The notes: generated from the sequence alone by a model not told the origin. A DNA stretch of 27,087 bases from JAOUEA01 sp031364965 (GCA_031364965.1 JANLXF010000229.1:1-27087), one strand, 5' to 3'. Positions 1 through 8,042 are shown, numbered from the stretch's first letter. Translations and numbers: made by a program.

Positions 1-679
1 GTTCCTCCTCGAACTCACGCACCATCACCACGCCGGTACGAGCCGTCGAGGGCCAATGCACGTGCCGCATCGAGTCCCCCGGGCGGTACTCGCGGATCCC
101 GAGGTAGTCGGGCCCCTGCCCGCGCCGCGGTAGCGTGTGGATCGCGTGCGCCTGCGTCGCGGCCGATCGCACGAACGGGAGGGTCCCGATCGGGAACACC
201 GCAGGCAGCACCAGCGTCTCGGCGCCCGATACGTCGTGCGCCTTCCGGCGACGCTCCGCCACGCCGAACGGCGCCGTCGACCTGAGTCCGACCGGTGCGC
301 AACCCTGGGGTCCCCGGCGCGTGGCCCGGCGGCGGGTCGCGACCTCCGCGCGCTCACCGGGCGCGAGCGACGGGACGGCAACGTCGACGGGCTCGAGGAA
401 CGGATCAGACGCCACGACGCCCAGCCGCATCCCGCAGCCGCGGTTCGTGACGCTGAGCTCCACGAGCACGTCGTCGCCCTGATGGACCTCGGCGGGCGCG
501 TGCCGCTCGACCTCGAGCCGGCGCACCATCCGGGAGGGCAGGATCGACCCGGCCACGACGGCCCCCAGCAGCAGCGCGGCGATCACGAAGAGCCAGCCCG
601 CCTGCACGTTCGTGCCCAGGAAGAACAGGAGGGCGGCGCCGATCGACATCCCCACGGCCCGCTTTCGCAGGCGCGGCAC
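1..679 (-). CDS. DUF58 domain protein, 3' end cut by window edge
   Basis: The reading frame starts at GTG 679 and runs off the left edge after 226 codons. A GGAAGGGG ribosome binding site lies six bases before this GTG; a TTG at 685 overlapping the moxR stop is the alternative start. The N-terminus has two hydrophobic segments (about residues 12-24 and 29-47), then a beta-rich region. Near the visible end is the DUF58 signature: GQGPDYLGIREYRPGD, followed by MRHVHWPSTARTG and VMVREFEEE. DUF58 proteins are membrane-anchored, have a von Willebrand A-like fold, and are almost always encoded directly after a MoxR ATPase, as here. The pair is thought to act as a chaperone or assembly module at the membrane; the client is unknown. 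A transglutaminase-like gene would be expected further left. Identification is firm; function is only a family-level inference. Confidence 0.93.
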   Translation of the reverse strand, partial: MPRLRKRAVGMSIGAALLFFLGTNVQAGWLFVIAALLLGAVVAGSILPSRMVRRLEVERHAPAEVHQGDDVLVELSVTNRGCGMRLGVVASDPFLEPVDVAVPSLAPGERAEVATRRRATRRGPQGCAPVGLRSTAPFGVAERRRKAHDVSGAETLVLPAVFPIGTLPFVRSAATQAHAIHTLPRRGQGPDYLGIREYRPGDSMRHVHWPSTARTGVVMVREFEEE

Positions 680-681
680 GG

Positions 682-1653
682 TCAACCCCTTCCGGCGGCC
701 CGCAGCGGGACGGGGACCTCGTCGAGCAACCGGCGCACCACGTCGCGGGCGACGGCGGCACCGCCGCGGGACTGACGCGAGACGAGCCGGTGCCCCAGGG
801 CGGCCGGTGCGAGCGCCTTCACGTCGTCGGGCAACACGTACTCGCGGCCTTCCGCGACGGCTTTCGCCTGTGCAGCGCGTGTGAGGGAAACCGTCGCGCG
901 CGGTGAGGCGCCCAAGGCGATCTCGGGCGCCTCGCGGGTGGCCTGCACGATCGCGACGACGTAGTCGAGCACGGTGTCGTCGACATGCACGTCGCGCACC
1001 GCGCGCTGGCACGCGAGGATCTCGTCGGGCGTCAGCACCTGCTCGAGCGCGGCGAGCGGGTGGCTCGTGAGCTGGCGCCGCACCACGTCGCTCGCGTTCT
1101 CGCGCGCCGGGTACCCGACCTGCACGGTCAGGGCGAACCGGTCGAGCTGGCCCTCGGGCAGCGGGTAGGTGCCGTGCTGCTCGATCGGGTTCTCGGTCGC
1201 GATCACGAGATAGGGGACGGGCAGCGGGTAGGTCGTGCCCTCGGCGGTGACCTGGCGCTCCTCCATCGGCTCGAGCAGCGCCGACTGGGTCCGTGGCGTG
1301 GTCCGGTTGATCTCGTCGACCAACACGACGTTCGCGAACACCGGCCCCGGCACGAACCGGAACTCGCCGTGCGCCTGGTCGTACACGCTGATCCCGGTGA
1401 GGTCGCTGGGGAGCAGATCGGGCGTTGCCTGCACGCGGCTGAACTCGCCGCCGATCGAACGGGCGAGGGCACGGGCGAGGGTCGTCTTCCCGACTCCGGG
1501 CACGCCCTCGAGCAGGAGGTTGCCGTCGGCGAACAGACAGACCACGGCGGTTTCGACGGCGTCACGGTTCCCCGCGATCACGCGCTCGACGTTGTCGACG
1601 AGCCGCCTGAACGCGTGCGTGGGCTCGCCCCCTGCGGGCGTGGGTTCGATCAC
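682..1653 (-). CDS. MoxR-family AAA+ ATPase
   Basis: This is a 323-residue AAA+ ATPase of the MoxR group, typical in length. Walker A is GVPGVGKT (residues 50-57) and Walker B is LVDEINR (111-117). They are followed by the MoxR-typical LLEPMEERQVT, the sensor stretch VIATENPIEQHGTYPLPEGQLDRF, and a C-terminal lid domain. The start is GTG 1653; no earlier in-frame start is evident and no clear Shine-Dalgarno is visible. It overlaps the likely start of the DUF58 gene downstream. The methyltransferase stop lies 40 bp upstream, so it may belong to the same transcript as the ureohydrolase and methyltransferase, although they share no obvious function. MoxR proteins are known as cytoplasmic chaperone-like ATPases that help insert cofactors or assemble VWA-domain partners. 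The specific role here is not known. Confidence 0.95.
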   Translation of the reverse strand: MIEPTPAGGEPTHAFRRLVDNVERVIAGNRDAVETAVVCLFADGNLLLEGVPGVGKTTLARALARSIGGEFSRVQATPDLLPSDLTGISVYDQAHGEFRFVPGPVFANVVLVDEINRTTPRTQSALLEPMEERQVTAEGTTYPLPVPYLVIATENPIEQHGTYPLPEGQLDRFALTVQVGYPARENASDVVRRQLTSHPLAALEQVLTPDEILACQRAVRDVHVDDTVLDYVVAIVQATREAPEIALGASPRATVSLTRAAQAKAVAEGREYVLPDDVKALAPAALGHRLVSRQSRGGAAVARDVVRRLLDEVPVPLRAAGRG

Positions 1654-1693
1654 ACGTGAGGCTTCGACCCGGGCGCGGGCCCGCTTGAGGGCC

Positions 1694-2542
1694 TCAGGCG
1701 TCCTTGCGGGCGCGCAGCGAGTACATCAGCGGGATCGAGCCTCGCTGTTCCGGCGGGAACCCGTAGTGGCCGGTGTCGAGCCTGCACAGGAAGTTCGCGG
1801 GCCAGTCGAGCACGCGCTTCTCGTCCAGGAGCTCGATGCGCAGGCCGTTCGAGGCGAGCGCCGTCACGATCTCGCCCAGCGAGTGGTTCCACCCGTGCTC
1901 GACCTCGGCGTCGACGTCGGCCTCGGGGTCGGCGTACGAGCCCTCCACCGGGAACGAGAGCGTCTCGCCACCCCAGTAGTCGTAGCCGAGCCGCAGCCCG
2001 TTCGGCTCGGTCTGGTCGTCGTCGACCGCCCACATCACGGGATGCCCCTCGTGGATGTAGAAGATGCCGCCGGGCTTCACGAACGTCGCGACCGCCCGGG
2101 CCCACGGCGCCAGGTCGGGCAGCCAGCCCAGCGCGCCTCGGCCCGTGTACACGACGTCGAACGTCTCGCCCTCGAGCGGCCCCGGCAGCTCGTACACGTT
2201 CGAGACGAGGAACCGCGCGCGGTCGGCGAGCCCGGTCTCGGCCGCGAGCTCGTTCGCGAACGCGATCGCGGGCTCGCTGAAGTCGACGCCCGTCACCTGC
2301 GCGGCGCCCAGGCGCGCCCACGACAGCGTGTCGAGCCCGAAGTGGCACTGGACGTGCAGCAGGCTCTTGCCCGTGACGTCCCCGACCTCGTGGCGCTCCC
2401 ACGGCTCGATCCGCACGTCGGCCGGGTCGTCGCGGAACCGCTGGACATCGTAGAACTCGCCCGTCGTGTGGATCGCGGTCCAGGCATCCCAGAGCTTGCG
2501 ATTGTCGGCGAGCTCCTGCTCGTGCCCCTCGGCGCCGCTCAC
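1694..2542 (-). CDS. class I SAM-dependent methyltransferase
   Basis: This 282-residue protein has a Rossmann-type methyltransferase core. Motif I reads LLHVQCHFGLDTLSWARLG (about residues 60-78), an HVQCHFG variant common in a broad family of uncharacterised bacterial methyltransferases, followed by VTGVDFSEPAI as the acidic SAM-ribose region. Later FDVVYTGRGALGWLPDL and FVKPGGIFYIHEGHP match motifs IV to VI. The start is GTG 2542. The TGA of the upstream ureohydrolase overlaps it in the arrangement GTGA, so translation is probably coupled. The substrate cannot be told from sequence; small molecules are more usual for this family than nucleic acid. Coupling to an agmatinase-like gene could mean the pair acts on a guanidino or amine compound, but this is inference only. 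Confidence 0.88.
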   Translation of the reverse strand: MSGAEGHEQELADNRKLWDAWTAIHTTGEFYDVQRFRDDPADVRIEPWERHEVGDVTGKSLLHVQCHFGLDTLSWARLGAAQVTGVDFSEPAIAFANELAAETGLADRARFLVSNVYELPGPLEGETFDVVYTGRGALGWLPDLAPWARAVATFVKPGGIFYIHEGHPVMWAVDDDQTEPNGLRLGYDYWGGETLSFPVEGSYADPEADVDAEVEHGWNHSLGEIVTALASNGLRIELLDEKRVLDWPANFLCRLDTGHYGFPPEQRGSIPLMYSLRARKDA

Positions 2543-3579
2543 GACGCGTCGTTCTTCTTCTTGCCGAGGGCGCTGATCGCCTCCATCACCACGCGGTGCG
2601 CGAGGATCGCGGTGATCTCGGCATGGTCGTACGGCGGTGCGACCTCGACCACGTCCATGCCGACGAGGTCGACTTGACCGACGATCTGTCGCACCGCGCG
2701 GAGGATCTCGCGCGAGAGCATCCCTCCCGCCTCGGGCGTGCCGGTGGCCGGCGCCATCCCCGGGTCGACCACGTCGATGTCGACGCTGAGGTAGATGCAG
2801 TCCGGTCCGTCGAGCGCCTCGGCGATCGCGTCGGCGATCACGGCCTCGGATCCGCGTTCCTCGATCTCCACCATGGTGTGCCAGCGCAGCCCCTGCTCAC
2901 GCATCCACTCGAACGTTTCCTTCTCGGGCCAGTAGCCGCGGAGACCCACCTGCACGAAGTTCTTGCCCGCCACCCAGCCCTCGTCGATCAGGCGCCGCAT
3001 CGGCTGGCCGTGCGCGTGCAGATTCCCCCACTGGTCGGCGGCGGTGTCGGCGTGCGCATCGAAGTGCACGATGCCGACCTTCCGCGGCCAGACGTGGCGC
3101 GCCACGGCGGCGGCGCTCGGATAGGTGATCGAATGGTCGCCGCCGAGCACGATCGGGATCGGCCCGCACTCGGCCACGCGGAAGACCTTCTCGTGGATCA
3201 CGCGGAGGGCGCGCTCGAACCGCGTGGGCACGATCGGGGCATCGCCGGCGTCGACGACGTGCAGGTTCGCGAACGGCTCGGTTCCGAGCTGGATCGACCA
3301 GGCGTACTCGTGGCTCCAGGCGGTGGGCGCCATGCGGATCGCGCGCGGGCCGAACCGCGCGCCCGGTCGCGACGACACGCCCTCGTCGAACGGCGCCCCG
3401 ACGATCGCGACGTCGGCGTTCGCGGCGCGGAGCGCTTCGTCGTCGGTCGCCCACGGCCGCTTCTCGAACGAGCCGTGCCAGTCGGAGTAGTACGGAAGGT
3501 CGGTGCTCTCGAACTCGTTGAACTCGTCCTCGCCGCGCAGCTCGCTGTGCTCGAGTCGGAAATCGGGTGGGTCGGTCAT
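2539..3579 (-). CDS. ureohydrolase (agmatinase/guanidino-acid hydrolase type)
   Basis: This 346-residue enzyme of the arginase/agmatinase superfamily hydrolyses a guanidino group to urea using two Mn ions. All metal ligands are visible: GGDHS (His149), FDAHADT (Asp174, His176, Asp178) and SVDIDVVDPGMAPATGTPEAGG broken as SVDID (Asp267, Asp269) then DPGMAPATGTPE. The last stretch is more like agmatinase and guanidinobutyrase/guanidinopropionase than arginase. I chose ATG 3579 because the family N-terminus fits and a longer frame would read into the divergent promoter region. An extended −10-like element (TGG-CAGACT) ends seven bases before this ATG, suggesting leaderless transcription. It overlaps the downstream methyltransferase by four bases. 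Agmatine is the usual guess, but no arginine decarboxylase or putrescine gene is in view, so the substrate is open. Confidence 0.92.
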   Translation of the reverse strand: MTDPPDFRLEHSELRGEDEFNEFESTDLPYYSDWHGSFEKRPWATDDEALRAANADVAIVGAPFDEGVSSRPGARFGPRAIRMAPTAWSHEYAWSIQLGTEPFANLHVVDAGDAPIVPTRFERALRVIHEKVFRVAECGPIPIVLGGDHSITYPSAAAVARHVWPRKVGIVHFDAHADTAADQWGNLHAHGQPMRRLIDEGWVAGKNFVQVGLRGYWPEKETFEWMREQGLRWHTMVEIEERGSEAVIADAIAEALDGPDCIYLSVDIDVVDPGMAPATGTPEAGGMLSREILRAVRQIVGQVDLVGMDVVEVAPPYDHAEITAILAHRVVMEAISALGKKKNDAS

Positions 3580-3586
3580 GGGCGCG

Positions 3587-3592
3587 AGTCTG
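3587..3592 (-). promoter_or_regulatory. putative extended −10 for the ureohydrolase gene
   Basis: On the minus strand TGG is followed by CAGACT, ending seven bases before ATG 3579. Spacing is the same as at several other genes in the window, implying a leaderless mRNA. No −35 is recognisable, and the first base departs from TAnnnT. Confidence 0.35.
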
Positions 3593-3662
3593 CCACAGGC
3601 GGCGTGACGCGGTCGCTCCCAGAAGTCACGGTTCGGACACACCTCGCGAGCCGTTGCGCCGG

Positions 3663-3668
3663 TAGGCT
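3663..3668 (+). promoter_or_regulatory. putative −10 (TAGGCT) for the EEP-fold gene
   Basis: TAGGCT ends nine bases before ATG 3678, with no Shine-Dalgarno between. The same hexamer precedes three other genes in this window (the GcvT-like gene, smpB and ftsE). Confidence 0.5.
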
Positions 3669-3677
3669 CCTCGGACG

Positions 3678-4619
3678 ATGCGCACCTCTTCCCCGCGTGC
3701 CCGGCGCCGCCGCCACGTCACGTGGCTGGGCGCCGTCGCGGTCGCCGCGCCTTGGCTGTGGTTCGTGGTGCGGGCGGCAGGCGGCCCGATCGACGCGATC
3801 GGCGTCGCGCTCCCGGTGTTCGGCGTGCTGATCTCGCTCCTGCTGTTCGTCTTCGCGGTGGTCCTCGTGCGGCCGATCCTCGCCGCGGTCGGGGTGTCGG
3901 TGGTCGCGGTGACGCTGATCGCCACGCTCGCCCCGCGCATGCCGCGTGCCACGGGATTCCCGAACTCGCCGCTGCGCGTCGCCTCCGCGAACGTCTACGA
4001 GTTCAACGAGGAGATCCCGGCCGCGGTCGACGTGCTGGTCCGTCGCCAGCCCGACATCCTGGGCGTGGTCGAGATGCGCGACGACGGGACCTTCTGGTCT
4101 GCGCTTTCGCAGCAGCCGCAGTTCCCGTACGGCGTGACCACGGGCGAGCTCGGGCTGCGGTCGCGGTTCCCGGTGACCCTGGTGGAGACCCCACGGAACC
4201 TGAACGCAGCCCGTGTGATGCGCGTCGCGGTCGACGGTCCGTACGGGCGCCTGATCGTGTACCTCGCGCATGGGCTCAACCCGCTCCACGACACGACGTT
4301 CGAGCAGCAGCGCGCGTTCACCGAACGGCTGATCCGCGACCTCCAGGGTGAGACCGACCCCGCGATCTTGATGGGCGACATGAACATGAGCGACCGCACG
4401 CTCAGTTACCGGATCCTCGACGGAGCGCTTCGCGACGCGATGCGCACGGGCGGCTGGCCGCGCTCGACCTACCACGGCGAGATCTGGCCGATCTTCCAGC
4501 TGCGGATCGACCACCTGTTCATCCCGCCGGACTGGTGCGGGGTGGGCGCCGACACCTATCAGGTGCCCGGCTCCGACCACGACGGCATCGAGGCGGTCAT
4601 CGGCCCCTGCCCGGCGTGA
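3678..4619 (+). CDS. membrane-anchored endonuclease/exonuclease/phosphatase (EEP) family protein
   Basis: This 313-residue protein has a short Arg-rich N-terminus and three hydrophobic segments (about residues 15-33, 40-65, 67-86), then a catalytic EEP domain from about residue 98. Visible motifs are SANVYEFNEEI, DILGVVE (Glu132), LAHG (His198), GDMNMS (Asp234, Asn236), RIDHLF (Asp278, His279) and GSDHDGIEA (Asp300, His301), a complete Mg-dependent phosphodiesterase active site. Membrane topology with an extracytoplasmic catalytic domain resembles the actinobacterial family often annotated endonuclease/exonuclease/phosphatase. Candidate substrates are extracellular nucleic acid or phospholipid head groups. 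The gene is monocistronic, divergent from the ureohydrolase, and its TGA faces the converging oxidoreductase stop nine bases away. No Shine-Dalgarno precedes ATG 3678. Confidence 0.9.
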   Translation: MRTSSPRARRRRHVTWLGAVAVAAPWLWFVVRAAGGPIDAIGVALPVFGVLISLLLFVFAVVLVRPILAAVGVSVVAVTLIATLAPRMPRATGFPNSPLRVASANVYEFNEEIPAAVDVLVRRQPDILGVVEMRDDGTFWSALSQQPQFPYGVTTGELGLRSRFPVTLVETPRNLNAARVMRVAVDGPYGRLIVYLAHGLNPLHDTTFEQQRAFTERLIRDLQGETDPAILMGDMNMSDRTLSYRILDGALRDAMRTGGWPRSTYHGEIWPIFQLRIDHLFIPPDWCGVGADTYQVPGSDHDGIEAVIGPCPA

Positions 4620-4628
4620 GCAGGACCC

Positions 4629-6209
4629 CTACTTCTTATCGAGGTCGCTCAGGATCGCGCGGGCCGCGTTCGCGCCGGGGCCGCCCGTGACGCCGCCGCC
4701 GGGGTGGGCGCCGGAGCCGGCCAGGTAGAGGCCGTCGAAGACGAGCTGGTAGCGCGCCTCCCCCGCCAGCGGCCGCCAGGCGAAGAACTGATCGAGGCCC
4801 GGCTCGGCGTGGTAGACGTGCCCGCCCGACAGGCCGTACTCGGTTTCGAAGTCCTCGGTCGTGATGACCTCGCGCGCCTCGATCAGCTCGCCCAGGCCCG
4901 GCGCGAACCGCTCGAGCGTCTTCACGGTGACGTCGCCCAGGCGGTCGCGCTCGGCGTCCCATGTCGAGTCGCGCAGATGCCGCGGGGCGCCCTCGACGAG
5001 CACGCTCATCACGTGTTTGCCCTCGGGCGCAAGCGATGGGTCGACGAGCGTGGGGATCGTGGCCTCGAGCCACGGCTCCTCCGCCAGATGCCCGTACTTC
5101 ACGGCGTCCTTGGCCTTCTCGACGTGGTCGATCGAGGTGCCGATCACGATCCGGCCTTTCAGCCGCTCGGGGTCGTCGGCGCCGTTGAAGGTCGGCAACC
5201 CGCCGAGCGCCAGGTTCACCTTGGCGGTGGCGCCCGGCGTGCGGATGTTGTTCGCACGCCACACCATGTGCGGGCCCAGCTCGACCGGGTCGCACAGGTT
5301 CAGCGTGCGTTTGGGGTCGGTGGCCGTGACGACGGCCTTCGTGTCGATCTCGGACCCGTCGGCGAGCGTCACGCCCACCACGCGGCCGTTCCTCGTGCGG
5401 ATCTCCGTGACCTCTGCGCCGGTGCGGATCGTGGCGCCGTAGGACTCGGCGGCCTTCGCGAGCGCCGCGGCGAGCGCGCCTGACCCACCCTTCGCGAACG
5501 TGGCCTCGCCCGGTGCTCCCCCGTCGTTGCCGGCGGAGTCGTTCAGGAAGACGGCGGCGGTGCCGGCCGCCCAAGGGCCCGTGGCGGTGAACTTCACCCC
5601 GCGGGTCGACAGCGGCCCGCGAAGGGCCTCGTCATCGAAGATCTCCTGCACCAGATCGGCCACGGCCATCGGAAGCGAGCGGATCGTCTCGCGGCCCGCG
5701 ACGGCGCCGATGTCCTTGAACGCCTTCCCGAGCTTCAACCCCATGATCGCGTCCGCCAGGGACGGGCTCTTGGCGTCGGGCGGCGTCGCGACGTTGATGT
5801 AGGCGAGGAAGCTCGCGATCACGCGCACCTTCTTGTCGAACGCCAGGTAGGCGTCGGCGTCCTTCGGGCTGCGGGTGCGGATCTCACTCGCCGTGCGCTC
5901 GGCATCGCCCCAGAACGTGACGGCCGAGCCATCGGGCTGCGGGGCGAACATCCGCACGTCGGGCGTGCGCAGCTCGAGGCCGTGCTGCGTGAGCTTCAGG
6001 TCTCTGATCACGCTCTCGCGCAGGCGGCCGACGGTGTGGCCGATCCCCGGCGCGGTGAAGCCGGGCGCGATCTCGGTGTTCCGCAGGATCCCGCCGACCT
6101 CGGACGAGCGTTCGAGCACGGTCACCTTGTGCCCGGCCTTCGCGAGGTAGGCGGCGACGACGAGGCCGTTATGACCCGCGCCGATGACGACGATCTGCGA
6201 CTTCGCCAT
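4629..6209 (-). CDS. phytoene-dehydrogenase-like FAD oxidoreductase, copy 2 (COG1233 type)
   Basis: This 526-residue flavoprotein begins with the dinucleotide-binding motif VVIGAGHNGL (Gly10-x-Gly12-x-x-Gly15) and Glu33 for the FAD ribose. It ends with the second FAD contact, GLYLAGSGAHPGGGVTGG. It belongs to the CrtI/PYROXD2-like amine-oxidase fold family. Such proteins are often called phytoene desaturase, but most act on unknown substrates, and no phytoene synthase or other carotenoid gene is nearby. ATG 6209 was chosen because the nucleotide-binding fold starts immediately; the much longer upstream open frame is the antisense shadow of its neighbour. The ATG shares one base with the TGA of copy 1 (TGATG), so the two are translationally coupled. 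The proteins share domain layout and segments such as PTLVDPS/TMAPxGKH, so they are paralogues that may form a heteromer. Confidence 0.92.
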   Translation of the reverse strand: MAKSQIVVIGAGHNGLVVAAYLAKAGHKVTVLERSSEVGGILRNTEIAPGFTAPGIGHTVGRLRESVIRDLKLTQHGLELRTPDVRMFAPQPDGSAVTFWGDAERTASEIRTRSPKDADAYLAFDKKVRVIASFLAYINVATPPDAKSPSLADAIMGLKLGKAFKDIGAVAGRETIRSLPMAVADLVQEIFDDEALRGPLSTRGVKFTATGPWAAGTAAVFLNDSAGNDGGAPGEATFAKGGSGALAAALAKAAESYGATIRTGAEVTEIRTRNGRVVGVTLADGSEIDTKAVVTATDPKRTLNLCDPVELGPHMVWRANNIRTPGATAKVNLALGGLPTFNGADDPERLKGRIVIGTSIDHVEKAKDAVKYGHLAEEPWLEATIPTLVDPSLAPEGKHVMSVLVEGAPRHLRDSTWDAERDRLGDVTVKTLERFAPGLGELIEAREVITTEDFETEYGLSGGHVYHAEPGLDQFFAWRPLAGEARYQLVFDGLYLAGSGAHPGGGVTGGPGANAARAILSDLDKK

Positions 6210-7810
6210 CAGGCCGCCCGCCGTCCCTTCTTCTTCTCCTTCAGGTACTCGAGCGCGGCCAGGCGGCCGTTGGCGCCCATGATGCCGCCGCCGGGGTGCG
6301 TGGCCGACCCGCACATCCATAGGTCGGGCACCGGCGTGCGGTAGCGCGCCCACCCGGGCACCGGCCGGTTGAAGAACAGCTGCTCCAGGGAGAGCTCGCC
6401 CTGGAAGATGTTCCCCTCCGACAGGCCGGTCCAGTCCTCGATGTCCTTGGGCGAGAGCACGAGCTTGCCGACGATCTTGCTGCGGATGTCGGGGAACCGC
6501 TCCTCGAGCGTGTCGATCACGGTCTCGCCGGACGCGTCGCGCCGCTCGGGCGTCGACGGGTCGGGGCCGGCCGGGTGGTTCGGCGCGTGCTGCACGAAGC
6601 AGCTCATCGTGTGCTTGCCCGGGGGCGCCATCGTCGGGTCGACGAGCGTCGGCATGATGCAGTCGATGTACGGCCGCTTCGAGAAATGCCCGTATTTCGC
6701 GTCGTCGTACGCGCGCTCCATGTAGTCGAGGCTCGGCGAGAACGAGATCGCGCCGCGCAGCCACTCGCCGCGGCCCGGCTTGCATGCCAGCTCGGGAAGA
6801 CCGTCGAGCGCGAGGTTCACCTTGCCGCTCGAGCCGCGGTACTTGTAGCGCATCACGTCGGACTCGAACTCGGGGTCCAGGATGCCCTTGTCGAGCAGGT
6901 GGATGAACGTCCACCGCGAGTCGAGCGACGACATCACGACGTCGCCGTGGACTTCCTCGCCGCCCTCGAGCGCCACGCCGATCGCGCGACCGCCCTTCGT
7001 GATGATGTTCGTGACCTTGGTCTCGGTCCGGATCTCGGCGCCCAGCGAGAGCGCGGCGTTCGCGATCGAGTAGCTGATGCCGCCGGTGCCGCCCTTCGGG
7101 ATGCCCCAGGCGCGGAACGCGCCGTCGATCTCGCCCATGTAGTGGTGGAGCAGCACGTACGCCGTCCCGGGCGAGCGCGGTCCCTGGAACGTGCCGATGA
7201 TGCCCGACGCGCTCATCGTGGCCTTCAGCGGCTCGGTTTCGAACCACTGGTCCAAGAAGTCGGCCGCGCTCATCGTCATCAGCTGGATGAAGGTGGTCTG
7301 CAGCTTCTGCGGCAGCTCCTTGAACGACTTCGCGAGCGGGCCGAGCGGCAGCCAGTCGCGCGGAGAGATCTTGCCGGGGTCCGGCGGCACGATCGACAGG
7401 ATCGGCTTGATGAACCGCGCCATCTCGGCCATCAGCTGGCCGTACTCCTCGTAGGCCTCGGCGTCGTTCTTCGACCAGCGGCGGATCTCGCGGATCGTCT
7501 TGCCGTGGTCGTTCACGCGCCACAGGTAGTCGTCGTCGAGCGGGGTGATCGTGCCGTCGAGCGGGAGGATCTCGAGGCCGTGCTTGGGCAGCTCCAGCTC
7601 GCGGATGATCTCGGGCCGCAGCAGCGACACGACGTAGGACATCGCGCTGAAGCGGAACCCGGGCACGTGCTCGACCGTGGTGGCGGCGCCGCCTAGGATC
7701 GGGTTCTTCTCGAGCACCACGACCGACCTGCCGGCCTTGGCCAGGTAGGCCGCCGAGATGAGACCGTTGTGACCCCCGCCGATCACGACCGCGTCGTATC
7801 GCTTGGCCAT
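6209..7810 (-). CDS. phytoene-dehydrogenase-like FAD oxidoreductase, copy 1 (COG1233 type)
   Basis: This 533-residue protein starts at ATG 7810, preceded by a strong AAGGAGG ribosome binding site. The FAD motif is VVIGGGHNGL (Gly11-x-Gly13-x-x-Gly16) with Glu34, and the C-terminal FAD motif is DLWMCGSATHPGGGIMGANG. It is the promoter-proximal gene of a two-gene operon with its paralogue and is divergent from a GcvT-like aminomethyltransferase. The family includes carotenoid desaturases and isomerases but also PYROXD2-like proteins of unknown reaction. With a folate-type demethylase next door, an oxidative or demethylating catabolic role is at least as likely as carotenoid synthesis. The leader from the suggested −10 is about 80 bases and contains a TGAC-N5-GTCA palindrome. 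Confidence 0.92.
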   Translation of the reverse strand: MAKRYDAVVIGGGHNGLISAAYLAKAGRSVVVLEKNPILGGAATTVEHVPGFRFSAMSYVVSLLRPEIIRELELPKHGLEILPLDGTITPLDDDYLWRVNDHGKTIREIRRWSKNDAEAYEEYGQLMAEMARFIKPILSIVPPDPGKISPRDWLPLGPLAKSFKELPQKLQTTFIQLMTMSAADFLDQWFETEPLKATMSASGIIGTFQGPRSPGTAYVLLHHYMGEIDGAFRAWGIPKGGTGGISYSIANAALSLGAEIRTETKVTNIITKGGRAIGVALEGGEEVHGDVVMSSLDSRWTFIHLLDKGILDPEFESDVMRYKYRGSSGKVNLALDGLPELACKPGRGEWLRGAISFSPSLDYMERAYDDAKYGHFSKRPYIDCIMPTLVDPTMAPPGKHTMSCFVQHAPNHPAGPDPSTPERRDASGETVIDTLEERFPDIRSKIVGKLVLSPKDIEDWTGLSEGNIFQGELSLEQLFFNRPVPGWARYRTPVPDLWMCGSATHPGGGIMGANGRLAALEYLKEKKKGRRAA

Positions 7811-7843
7811 GCGGACCCTCCTTGGGGCGAGTTCGAACGTGGG

Positions 7844-7856
7844 TGACTCGGGGTCA
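7844..7856. repeat. palindromic operator candidate TGAC-N5-GTCA, copy A
   Basis: TGACTCGGGGTCA lies in the leader of the minus-strand oxidoreductase operon. The surrounding 18 bp (7843-7860) match copy B at 14 of 18 positions, so this is both a palindrome and a direct repeat. The regulator is unknown and no transcription-factor gene adjoins it. Confidence 0.5.
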
Positions 7857-7896
7857 AGCGCGCCCCGACGCACGGCGAACCTCGCCGCCGTCGCCC

Positions 7897-7927
7897 ATGC
7901 TATCCGGGGGGGTGGGGGGGCCACCAA
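7897..7927 (-). promoter_or_regulatory. putative promoter of the FAD oxidoreductase operon
   Basis: On the minus strand TTGGTG (7927-7922) is followed after 19 bases by TAGCAT (7902-7897). The spacer is largely the C7-A-C7 complement of the G-tract. The 19-base spacer is longer than ideal, so tract length could affect promoter strength. Confidence 0.4.
7906..7920 (+). repeat. G7-T-G7 homopolymeric tract
   Basis: Seven G, one T and seven G occur in the divergent intergenic region, between the suggested −35 and −10 of the minus-strand operon. Runs this long are prone to slippage during replication and could also form a quadruplex between strands or transcripts. Confidence 0.9.
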
Positions 7928-7935
7928 CGGGACCG

Positions 7936-7948
7936 TGACTTCAGGTCA
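7936..7948. repeat. palindromic operator candidate TGAC-N5-GTCA, copy B
   Basis: TGACTTCAGGTCA lies upstream of both suggested −10 elements, 92 bp from copy A. The extended match GTGACT-N3-GGTCAAG is shared by both copies. Confidence 0.5.
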
Positions 7949-7980
7949 AGGGGCACGTGTCGGGCGCCGGGGGCCTGGGC

Positions 7981-7986
7981 TAGGCT
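7981..7986 (+). promoter_or_regulatory. putative −10 (TAGGCT) for the GcvT-like gene
   Basis: TAGGCT precedes the TTG start at 8043 by 56 bases. Unlike most promoters in this window it leaves a leader carrying a strong Shine-Dalgarno (AGGAGGT, 8030-8036). No convincing −35 is visible. Confidence 0.4.
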
Positions 7987-8042
7987 TCCGATCCGGCGAG
8001 CCTCGTGCCCGCCCGCACCCACCGTCTCGAGGAGGTCCACCG

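Larger units (their letters stand above)
7811..8042. promoter_or_regulatory. divergent intergenic control region
   Basis: These 232 bp separate the oxidoreductase operon from the GcvT-like gene. I see candidate −10 elements on both strands, two copies of a TGAC-N5-GTCA palindrome (7844-7856 and 7936-7948), and a G7-T-G7 tract at 7906-7920. I see no small ORF or terminator worth reporting. Confidence 0.6.

Noticed and set aside
137..775. A plus-strand 212-codon frame at the left edge
   Set aside because: It is antisense to the DUF58 gene, whose signature motifs are clear on the minus strand.
4629..7523. A 964-codon frame covering the second FAD oxidoreductase plus an Arg-rich N-terminal extension
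   Set aside because: The extension is out-of-frame translation of the first oxidoreductase gene; the flavin fold starts at ATG 6209.
4629..7810. A carotenoid biosynthesis operon
   Set aside because: The two oxidoreductases resemble phytoene desaturases only at family level; no crtB, crtE or cyclase gene accompanies them.
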